Shown piece after piece: positions 18,901-30,900 of a DNA stretch of 64,000 bases. The notes beneath the pieces were generated by a model. It saw only the letters and a program-made list of their open reading frames with translations. It searched no databases and was not told where the DNA came from. The stretch lies in the NCBI GenBank assembly GCA_946894095.1, contig OX335643.1, forward strand, positions 2,095,036-2,159,035. The letters run 5' to 3'. The translations under genes were made by a program, and so were the position numbers. Within the stretch, counting starts at the first letter, position 1, and each line of letters starts with the position of its first letter. Origin of the DNA: Incurvaria masculella. Its lineage: Eukaryota > Arthropoda > Insecta > Lepidoptera > Incurvariidae.

Positions 18901-21900
18901 CGCTAAATTTATATGAATTGACGAGAATCAACAATTCATGTCATATGCAACAGTTCATGACAAATATCAGTTTATTAGTAAAGACCATGCCCGCCATCTA
19001 GAATGTTGCCAATTGGAGCAAGCCAGTCCCCACAAACAGCACCCGTTCACGAGCATCACGCCAGGCACAGCCATCGCCTCTATCAACCATATTTTAGGGA
19101 AAGAGGAGACCAGAACCCAGCGTCGCCGCAAGTAGGGACCTTAAAGCGATGCACTACTCCAGTGGCAACATGAAAAAGTTGTGAAAGCTCTGTACGATTT
19201 AGTTTTAATACGATTATTTCTGTCATGAACTACTACAGTGACCTGTAAACAAAATGTCAAAATACAAAATACATTATTATTCTTACAGCTAAAAAAAAAC
19301 TATATAATATTACACTTTAAATGCTACCACCTACAGAAAATTAAGAGTACAATGGTTTGAGAGCAACCATATACGAATAAGATTCCTGAAAGAGATTCTG
19401 ACCAACACCTACAGTTAAATAATGCTTTAATACAGTTAGGGTGTACAGAGCCCATTATTGATACAAAATTGTATCAAATCAATATTATTTTGTTAGTAAT
19501 TTCATACTACACGTAGTATTTATCATAAAAATAATATGGATACATAATGTATCGAGTGTCAAAATTAGTAAAAAAATAAATAAAGTCAATGTTATAGTAG
19601 TGTTACGCGGGTAGGGTGCAGATTAAAGAAGAAAACACCAATACTCAACACTCTTCCTTTATTTCAAATAATTCACAAGCAAACTCACAAATACAATTTC
19701 ACACTAGGTTAATTCAAACACTAATTTACAAACTATATCACTCACTTCACTGATTCACTTCAGAGCTAGTTCACTGCACTTCTATATCGCTTGTTGTCGC
19801 TCACTTCGCTTCCAAAAATAGACTGCCGCCCTCAGCGCCTTGGGCGCCTTTTATATCGGTGGAGCTTCTTTCCAGAACACTCCACCGATTTCTAGGCGCC
19901 CATGTAGGGCAGCAGTCGAGAACAATCTCCCTCGAGACATTACTAGAATGTCCGAGATTAGTTTCTGAAGTCAGCTGGACGAGGCGTCACTTTATATGGG
20001 ACGACAGTGATGCGATAGCCTGCGCAATGCAATAAGACAAGTAGCGCCATCTACTGAAATTCGAAGGAACCATTTGGCGCACTTTGGTAGTGTATCAGCG
20101 CTATGTCTTCGCAGCGGGGCGCGCTCGTAACACTGCCTCCTCCTTAGTTATGCTCGTCTCGAGCATAATTGTCTCCGTGGTATCGGGCCAGACGATCTAC
20201 GTGCACAATCTTTTCCCGACATCTATCATTCCGGCGGATACGATATGTCACGTCATTGATTTTAGTCACCACTCTATATGGGCCTTCCCATTTTGGTTGC
20301 AGTTTGGGACTTTTTCCTTTTTTTCGTAATGGATTATGTAGCCAAACTAAAGATCCTTCTTCAAATACATTTCCATTAGCTTTGCGGTCGTAACGGGTTT
20401 TTCATCCGCTCGCTTGCTCGTAGACCAGCCTCTCTGACACGTTTATAAACAGTGTCCATTTTTCCTCGCAGATCTGACACATACTCTGTTACACAATGGG
20501 ATGCCTCTGGTGGAATTCCTGTCAGAAGGTCAGCTGGTAGTCTGAGTTCGTGTCCAAAATTTATGTAGGCTGGAGTTTCATCTACGCTTTCATGCACAGC
20601 GGTTCGGTATGACAGCAGAAACAGCGGAATATACTGGTCCCAATCCTTTTGATGGTCTTCTACCAATTTGGCCAAGTGTCTTTCCAATGTCTGATTAAAT
20701 CGTTCCACCATGCCATCTGACTGTGGGTGGTATGGGGTTGTCCTGGTCTTATGGATTCCCATTATTCGACATGTCTCCTGAAACACTCGGGATTCGAAGT
20801 TTCTGCCTTGATCAGTGTGTATCTCGAGAGGTACTCCATAGCGACAGAAAACTTCGTGGACCAATTTCTGTGCTACCGTGATCGCCTCTTGGTTTGGTAT
20901 GGCAAATACCTCAGGCCACTTAGTGAAATAATCCATTACAACCATAAAGTAACGGTTGCCGTCATTTGTCGGAGGAAAAGGGCCAGCCACATCAAGAGCA
21001 ATTCTCTCCCACGGAGCTCCAACATTGTACAATTTTAAAGTTCCCTTGCTCCGTGTATGAGGCCCTTTAACAGCGCTACAGATCGTGCATTTACGGCACC
21101 AATCTTCTACATCATCGCGACAATTTATCCAGTAGAACCGTTGTCGTATCTTCAGGAGAGTTCTCTTTATTCCCAAATGTCCACCTGAAGTTCCATCGTG
21201 CAGGCATTGAAGAACTTCTTTAATCTTAGATCTGGGGATGACTAATTGCAGAGAAGTATCCTTTCCGTTAGGTGTTTCCCATTTTCTGTACAATATTCCG
21301 TCATGAAGTACCAGGCTCGACCACTGCGCCCAGTAACTTTTAGTCGCTGTGCTCATTGCAGAAATATCTCTCCATTCTGGCTTTGTCTCTCCTGCTCTCT
21401 TCCAGTGAATAATGGGCATCAGATCATCGTCCCCCTCCTGGGCTAGCTTCATGTTTTCATTGCTCCATTCTTCGCTGATGTTATCCGTTCGGATGGCCTT
21501 TAAATGAACGGTCTCCTTTATCTCCTCCCTGATGCAGTGCTTACACTCTTCTGGGCAGGGTCGACGAGACAAAGCGTCAGCATTTCCATGGGTTTTACCA
21601 CTCCGATGCTCGGTATCGAACTGATACTCTTGGAGCTGTTCCAGCCAACGTGCAACCTGCCCTTCTGGATTCTTAAACTGAAGCAGCCATTTCAAAGCAG
21701 CGTGGTCAGTCCTCAAGCGGAATCTTCGGCCGAGAAGATACTTGTTGAAATGCTGCAAAGTCTTCACTACTGCTAGAAGCTCTCGTCTTGTCACACAATA
21801 GTTCCGTTCTGGTTTTGAAAGGGATTTGCTGAAATAACCAATAACGATCTCCTTGTCCCCATGACGTTGTGAGAGTACACCGCCGATTCCGGTATTACTT

Positions 21901-24900
21901 GCGTCTGTGTCGACTATGAACTCTTTATCGGCTTCGGGGTAGCCCAAGATTGGAGTGTTACAGAGATGTTGCTTAAGTTCTTGAAACGAATTTGCGCAGT
22001 CCTCGTCCCAATTGAATTGACGCTTATCTTCTGTAAGTCGATGCAGAGGCTTAGCAATCTCGGAGAAGTTTCGGACAAAACGTCGGTAATATGAGCACAG
22101 TCCTAAAAAGGCACGAACTTCAGTCTTATCCTTTGGAATTGGCCACTCCTGTACGGCTTCGATCTTCTTTGGGTCAGTTTGGATGCCATTTCCGGAGATA
22201 ACGTGACCCAAATAGCTAACCTGACGCTTGAAGAAAGAACACTTCTTGCCACTTAGTTTAAGGTTAGCTTGGCGAATCTTGCTTAAAACGTTCTCCAAAT
22301 TCTTGATGTGCTCGTCAAATGTCCGCCCTAATATGATTATATCGTCCAAGTACACCAGACAAGCTTCCCCGATCAGCCCAAAAAGTACTCGTTCCATAAG
22401 CCTCTCGAAGGTTGCGGGAGCATTACAAAGTCCAAACGGCATCACTTTGAATTGCCACAGCCCATGCCCTGTCGTAAACGCTGTCTTCTCTTTGTCTTTG
22501 TTGTCGATTTCCACCTGCCAGTAGCCGCTTTTCAGGTCCAGGGTTGTGAACCACTTCATGCCACTCAATGTATCCAGCGTGTCATCAATTCTAGGAATCG
22601 GATAGCTGTCCTTTTTTGTTACATCATTTAAACGTCGATAGTCCACACAAAATCTGGTGCTGCCATCTTTCTTCTTTACCAGAACTACGGGTGAACACCA
22701 TGGACTTGATGAAGTCTCTATAACATTATTTTTCTGCATGTCCGCTATCATTCTCTGAACTTCTTCTTCTTTAGCTACGGGAACGCGGCGTGGCCTCTGA
22801 CGTATTGGAAGAGCATCTCCTGTGTCGATGCGGTGCTTAACCATGCTTGTTCTCCCAATGTCTCCGTCGTGCGAAGAGAAGATGTCTGAATATCGCATAA
22901 GTAGATTTGTTGCTTTCTTGAAATCATCAACAGTCAGGTCCCGTCTGCTTTCTTCCAAAAGAGTGGACACTTTAGATCTCCCTGTGTCCAATTTATCTGA
23001 GGAAATTTCATCACATTTGCGTAGCCAGGAAACTTCTTCTTTGCCACATATTAGCACGCCATTTGCCACATCTATTTTACAGTTGTTAGTTCTCATAAAG
23101 TCCAAACCTAGAATGCAATCATCGATGATATCTGCTAAAACGGCGGTATGACGATAAGTCTTACATCCAATTTTAATCGTAACTTCTATCTCTCCATAAA
23201 CGGGTATGTGCTGGCCGGTAGCTGTCTGAAGCCTGCAACCATTAAAATACTGGCGACGATTCCATATGACGCGGTCAAAGGTTTTTGACTTAACGATTGT
23301 ACGGGATGCTCCGGTATCCAAGGTCAAGTTGCATTGTATCCCGTTCACTTGCCCTTCAACGAGCAGGCTGTTTCCAGTACATGCCTGCGAAATTGTGACT
23401 TTCGGGGCTTCTATTTTACCAGCCAGCATCCGCCCCCCGGTTCTGGCCTTTTCATCTTCATTTGCAGCATCAGGCCTTTCGGTTTGATTTTTGGGGCAGT
23501 TGGTTCGAAGGTGCCCCGGTTCATTGCACTTGTAGCACCGGGGAGTAAATTTACGTCTTGCAGGTGATCTGGTTTCCGACGTCACCACTTCTCTTATTCG
23601 ATGCGCTCGGGGATCTGATCGAACCGCTTCGACCTCCAACGCGTGGGCAAGAGCGTCCTTCAACGTTGCGTGGTGACTTAATCGTACAGCAGCTCGTACT
23701 TCGATGTCCCTGATGCCATCCACGAAAGCCTGCACCAAGTAATCTTCCAACGAAGAATTCGATGATGATTGATGGGCCTTTCGGACAAGTTTTTCGATTT
23801 CCAGTGCCCACTGTTGAAGTCCTTCACTTGCTCGTTGTACTCGATCACGAAGTTGAGCTCGGTAGACGTGTTCCAAATGCTTGTCGCCAAACCTTGACTC
23901 CAGTGCTTCTAAAAGTCCGTCATAGGTGATTTGGGGACCTAAAGCCTCGAGAACATGGAGTGCCTTGTCCCGAAGTCCTAAGGTCAAAGCAGTTCGTGCT
24001 TGGTTCTCATTCCATCCATTTGCAATAACCACTGATTCAAACTGAAGTTTGTAAGCGGCCCAGGATGTCAAACCATCGAAAGGAGGAACCTTAAATCTTG
24101 CTCCTGCTGTTGCAGATGAAGTTACAGTTACTCCACAGGTCTTGATTTTCTCCATTTCTTCGGATATCTTTGACTCAAGCCCGTTCAGTCGCTCTTCATG
24201 GCGCCCGAGAGTTTGGTCTTGCTCTTCGATCTTAGAGTTGACCTCATCAAGCTTCTCCTTTATTTTGGCATTGGATTCCCTAACGGCCCACATCAGTTCT
24301 TGCTGCTGCTCCTCCTGACGGCGAGCATGTTCCTGCGCCTGCTCCTCTTGACGGCGGGCCTGTTCTTCCTGACGGCGGGCCTGTTCTTGCAACTGCTCCT
24401 CTTGACGGCGGGCCTGTTCTTGCATGAAGGTCATCAATGCGTTCAAGTCCAAGGCAGGAGTTTGCGTCATTAATTGATGGCTCTCGAATTCTTGAGTTCC
24501 TGAGGCTGCTGCATCCTCGGCCGGTGTTGTGTCGGCTGCCGTCTGGCTCCTGGTCCTCACGCCTTCCTGGTCTTCTCTCGGTGTAATCGGCATCTCTAAT
24601 CCCCGCTTCTGACACCAATTGTTACGCGGGTAGGGTGCAGATTAAAGAAGAAAACACCAATACTCAACACTCTTCCTTTATTTCAAATAATTCACAAGCA
24701 AACTCACAAATACAATTTCACACTAGGTTAATTCAAACACTAATTTACAAACTATATCACTCACTTCACTGATTCACTTCAGAGCTAGTTCACTGCACTT
24801 CTATATCGCTTGTTGTCGCTCACTTCGCTTCCAAAAATAGACTGCCGCCCTCAGCGCCTTGGGCGCCTTTTATATCGGTGGAGCTTCTTTCCAGAACACT

Positions 24901-27900
24901 CCACCGATTTCTAGGCACCCATGTAGGGCAGCAGTCGAGAACAATCTCCCTCGAGACATTACTAGAATGTCCGAGATTTGTTTCTGAAGTCAGCTGGACG
25001 AGGCGTCACTTTATATGGGACGACAGTGATGCGATAGCCTGCGCAATGCAATAAGACAAGTAGCGCCATCTACTGAAATTCGAAGGAACCATTTGGCGCA
25101 CTTTGGTAGTGTATCAGCGCTATGTCTTCGCAGCGGGGCGCGCTCGTAACAGTAGGATACATTTGGTACCCAGTCAGCATGTGGTCAAAATCTCAGGAAA
25201 TTCAAATTTATCAACTAGGGCCTCGTTAACACTATAATAAGCCTTTTGTGTTAAGAATTTAAACATTTTTTCACGATCACACAATTTTGTTACATGTCCG
25301 CTCGTCACTTCAAAATTTCAAACTCTATCGCCCGTTGAACTGTCTCACTAAGGGCCGAGTGCACGAAAGGGCAAAAAATCAAAATCAACGTGAACGTACG
25401 ATCAACCACGTCACTTTGTGTGGACAGTATGAAAGGAACTCTATACGGATCACTAAAAGTGACGTATTTGCACATTGATTAACTCGCCCGTCTCTGCGTG
25501 CAACCGGGGCTAAAAGAACTAGATCACTTGTATAGTTTTGGATACTCTAGCGCCTACTATGGTTTCCATATTATCGCTTGTTTCGCATCCAAAAGATGCC
25601 AATACCTTCTTATGTGCAGCTGGTACGTGCATGCATATCCAAAAAGGTATTTTATAAAAATATTGTTTATTTGTCTGCTGTTCAATGTGTTTGAACTTTT
25701 AATTTAGTACAGTATTTATCATTGATGATTTGAGAAAACACAGGTTGATACACTAAATTAATATGAATTCACAAAATCTACAGTTCATGCCGTATGCAAC
25801 AGTTTATGACAAACATCAGTTTATTCTGCAAAGACTATGTCCGCAACCTAACATGTTGCCGTTTGGATTAGGCGAGTATGTATCAGACACGTATCACTTT
25901 GGAGACTATTGCCCGGTATCGTTTGCATATTATCGCTTGTTTCGCATCCAAAAGTTGCCGATAGCTTCCCTCGCAAATGATAATGTCGACGGTGGTGCGA
26001 GCAGCGGACGGGGTGGCGCTCGGCGCGGCGGCGACGACCTCGCACGCCGACGTGGAGCTGATCGTGTTCGTCGCGATCATGCTGCACAAGGCGCCCGCCG
26101 CCTTCGGTCTCGTCACCTTCCTGCTGCACAGCGGGATAGAGAGGTGTTTATTCCATAGACTTCAACACGTCATATATACAGAGTGACCTCATGAATACCG
26201 GCACCACTTGAGGATCTGTATCGGAAATTGAACCATTTTCATGAAAAGTAAATATTAAATTCCGATGGTTTTTTTTTGTGGTTCCTATACAAATTAGTCA
26301 TGTGTCTTCAATAAAATGTATGTGGAACGCAAAATGAAACATCCGAATTTAATATTTATTTTTCATGAATGTGGTTAAATTTCCGATATAGATCCTCAAG
26401 TGGTGCCGGTATTGTCTTGACATGGATGACGAATACCACATACGACTGTCATGATATTAGCCTTATACACCATATTTCCGAAGAAATTAGGTGCCATGCG
26501 AGGACCTTCTCTTTATGAGCTACACTGGAATGAAAACACGGACGTTTTTTCATTGCCGCTTCAACCATAGTATCAACCGACGCAGTGTTACCTACCCGGG
26601 CGGGCTTAACCCTACCACCTAGTAGGGGAAGGGGACTGTAGGTTTTACATAGGTTCCGAAGATTTGAACCGTGGATAAATAGGAAAGAGATATGACATCG
26701 AGCATGCCTACTATGGGACCCGCTGTCTCCATTTTTCAAAAACTACTAATCCAACGTACATGCCACATGCGAACATAGTTGCAGACGTATTGGTGGATTT
26801 GTGTGGGTTGGAACTGACTTGACGAATGCTATTTTAGGGCACATTTGCGCGCGGTGGCGATGTTTCGACTGTGTAGCAAACGACGCGCTGCGGATTCCGA
26901 TACAATTATATGGCCTTTCGACCATATAGCGGAGACACGATATCGACCGCATGCCACTTCTTTTTTCTTTCTCTTCAGTGATTTGACTGCATGAAAGGCA
27001 AGTCCTATAGCCCCTACACCACGAGCTGTACAAATAATTAGAAAGATCTATACAGTTACGTGCAAAGTGTTCTTGCTCTCTGCACAGCATGATAACGACC
27101 CATTCAACACTTGCAGGAACCGAATCCGGAAGCACCTGCTGATATTCTCGGTGGCGGCCCCCGCGCTCGCGCTGCTCACGTACTTCGGCATCGGCAAGGA
27201 GAGCAAGCAGACACTGAGCGACGTGAACGCGACCGGTGAGTGCCTCACGCACCGGGTAGTTTGACGGGCCGGCGAGTCTCCTCCTGGGATTCTACGATGG
27301 CACTTGAGCAGACTTTTGATGTGTAACATTTGTGATATTGGTCTGTAGGAGATACAGACACAGCCTTCCGGAATATTAAGTACCTACTAAATTATTTTTT
27401 CTCTTCACAGTTTTACAAGTTGACCACATACTTTTAAGTTTCAGCGACATCTACATTTGAAACATTGTAATCAGATTTTTAAAATAATCTGAAAAAAGTA
27501 TTGTATCAGAAAAGTACCAGATCCTGCTTCCGATGAATGTCCGACCAATGGGCAATGGTGTAATCTACTGTGGCGCCAAAAGAGAGCATTTTGCCAAAGT
27601 CTCTGTAAAAAATATACTCGACTGTGACTATGAGGCGTCGCTGCATTGTATATTTTGAAATTAAGTGCACCAAACAGCTCCGGTTCCACACAGTATACAC
27701 ATTTTAATGACATCGAAAATCGCCGCAGGTATAGCGATGCTGTTCTCCGCCGGCACGTTCCTGTACGTCGCGACGGTGCACGTGCTGCCGGAGCTGACCA
27801 ACCCGCAGCCGCACTCGCACACGCACACTCTGCTTCCAACGCAGGTACGATGAGGCCGGATGGGTCGAGTCCAACTTGTTGGATGATACTGTGGAGCGTG

Positions 27901-30900
27901 GCGAATTTGCAGAATGAGTCTGATGAGATTTCAGATTGAGTCTTGTCAGTTTGCAGAATGACACTGGCGAGTTTGCAGAATAGGTCTGGAGAGTTAGCAG
28001 AATGAGTCTGACGAGTTTTCATAATAAGTGTGGCAAGTCTTCAGATTGAGTCTGGTGAGTTTGCAGAATGGGTCTGGAGATTTTGTTGAATAGGTCTGGA
28101 GAGTTAGCAGAATGAGTCTGACCAGTTTTCAGAATTAATGTGGTTAGTCTTCAGATTGAGTCTGGTGAGTTTGCAGAATGGGTCTGACGAGTTTTCAGAA
28201 TGGGTCTGGAGAGTTTGCTGAATGGGTCTGTAAAGTTTGCAGAATGAGTCTGGAGAGTTTTCAGAATGAGTCTGGAGAGTTTTCAGAATGAGTCTGACGA
28301 GTCTGCAGAATGAGTCTGGATAGTTCGCTGAATGAGTCTAGCGAATTTGCAAGACCGAGTTTATAGTTGAGTCTATAATATAATAAGAATATAAAAATAT
28401 GGTGTCAGTGTGTTCATAATCTTTAACCTTTGGAGCGCGAACGACGCAGCATCGGCGTCCTGTACCGCGCTCCCGAATCGAATAAAAATCTATATCTAAG
28501 ACACTGATCAAGGTATCTTCAAAATAATAACTGTTCCATGTAGCTAGATAGTGCCTCCATTTATTTACGTTACTTTTGTAGTAGTTTGGTTCAAATATAA
28601 AATAATAAAAATCATATAACATTGACTTTAGAATTTTTTTTAATATTTTGTGATGTTACTCGAGGTTTAGGGTAAAAAAGATAAAGTTATGAAACAAATT
28701 TGTTTTTTATTTCGTAGTTTTTGATAGCTGCTATAACATTGTGTCAAAAACTAATGACCCCGCCATACAAAAAAATATTATAATTTGGTTCCAAACATCG
28801 CGAACAAAAGCGACACTTATTGTTTTTCAAAATAATATTTTAGAATTTATTATAAATTATTTATTACGATATTATCTCAGTTGAATTTATTTTTAATTTA
28901 TTGAATAATGATGGAAGAATATTTACATAAAATTTTTGCAAAGAAAAAGTTTACATAACATTTTCAGTAAAGGAAAAACCCGAAAAATCTCTCTACATTA
29001 CTAACAGTCTAATTAGAATCTAATCTAATTAGAATCGAGTTAGATTTTATATCATCATAAACTGTTATATATACACAATTTTTTTGTGTAAGATAATGTT
29101 ATAATATGTAATCAAAAACATTTTATTTTGAACATTCAAATTCGGCTATAAAATTGCACTCAGCGCACTCATACATGCAAACGCTCCACTTGAACACACG
29201 TCGGTGAGCGCGCGCTCTATCTATAGATAGGTGGGCGCGCGCGTTCTATCTATATAGGTAGGCACTTACTCAGCAGCGTGACGAGGTCGAATCTTGTTGC
29301 TGGAGTAGAAGCAGGCTTCCGTGACACGAAGCATTGGTGACATGGTCTTTGAAATAAAACACGTAAATATAAGTTCATAGAAACATAGCAGCACAAGTAT
29401 ATTTTTTAACATTTTGTAAAAGTGAAACCTAAAATGAATAGAAATTCGAATTAGCGACGGATGGTCAAATAAAAAAACCTAATGATTATATCTGAAGTAG
29501 AGTTTGTGCGTTGTCTGTCCGTCCGTCAGTCAGACACCTCCTCCTATTATTGAAGTTACAAAATTTACAATGTATGACGAAAACAAGTTTTGACATGACA
29601 GGTAGGTAGATCAGGTCGGGCCATCTAGTTTGAGGGGTCGCATGATGAGTCTAAGACCAGAGTTTCCAAAGATATGACGAAAAAAAATTTTTGAAGTTGT
29701 TTGACATGCATGGCAATTGCTCCCGTGCATGTCGCAAGTATATTTTAGGCATCTTTTGTGTCCACACACCACCCGTTAGCATGAGAAAAGGTGCGACATG
29801 CACGGCAGAATTCGCCGAAATGTAATACAGCATGCACGGCAATTGACCCAGTGTGACTAGTAACCAAAAACCGGCCAAGTGCGAGCCGGACTCGCACACG
29901 AAGGGTTCCGTACCATCGTAAAAGATTTAACATAACAAAATCACGTTTTTTGTATGGGAGCCCCCTTTAATTTAAATTATTTTTCAATTTTACCTATTTG
30001 TTGTTATAGCGGCAAAATAAATACACACTCTGTGAAAATTTCAGCTGTCTATCTGTTACGGTTACTGAGATACAGCCATGTGACAGACGGACGGACGGAC
30101 AGACGGACGGACGGACGGACAGCGGAGGATTAGTAATAGGGTTCCGTTTTCACCCCTTGGGTACGGAACCCTAACAAGAATACTATGTAACCGAAACAAA
30201 TAGTACATATTTTTAATTCTATTCTATTACCAGATGCGTCTTGCCCTATGGAAATGTATGCAGATGATGCAATGGGATCACTTATTAGATATACCAAACA
30301 ATTTAAAAGCAACAAAATTTGGTATTATAACTCCACGCTCACGAAGTTCCTGAGATCTCGACAAATGACTTGAATCACACTTGACCAACGGCCAGCGGGC
30401 GGCCAAGCGGCCGAGCGGCCGACACCAATACACTCACAATGTTTATACTACAAAATATGATTTTCTAGATTTTCGGTGTTTTTTCCATTTTTATGTAAGA
30501 AAACATATCAAGTGTGATACATCACCGGATTCTACACAAAATTTGCCACAATCCGGACTAATTACATTCAAGCAAACGTAATTTTTTGTGAACAAATTTT
30601 ATAAACAAATGTGATAAATCTTTGAAATCTGAACATGCCAAAAAACATTTGATTTTTTTGCTGCCTACAGAAATTGCAAAAACCTATAACCACTGCATTG
30701 ATAGATAGCTGAATATATTACAATTTCATTGATATAAAAAAAATTACAATACTTACGTAATATTTTCGTCACTCATCCTTTTCAACCGGCACAGAAGCAC
30801 GCGCGCAAACGTACCTCGGTCGACTGGCCAGCGAGACGAGCCGCGCGGATTTCAAAAAAATATTTTGTTTTACGAAGTTGCAGCTATTGGGTCGCGGTTT

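Larger units (their letters stand above)
19601..25151 (-). mobile_element. Nearly intact Ty3/Gypsy LTR retrotransposon, antisense in SLC39A9 intron 3
   Basis: A 5551-bp element with two 532-bp LTRs, one long gag-pol ORF on the minus strand, a tRNA primer site and a polypurine tract. The LTRs differ at only two visible positions (near 19877/24896 and 19957/24976), so integration is recent. There is no env-like ORF. The coding frame is open except for a one-base change near its 3' end (see the ORF entry). Confidence 0.95.

Noticed and set aside
27471..28022. 183-codon minus-strand ORF as a gene
   Set aside because: It runs through the reverse of SLC39A9 exon 6 and into the minisatellite, whose unit keeps a frame open; a shadow of these.
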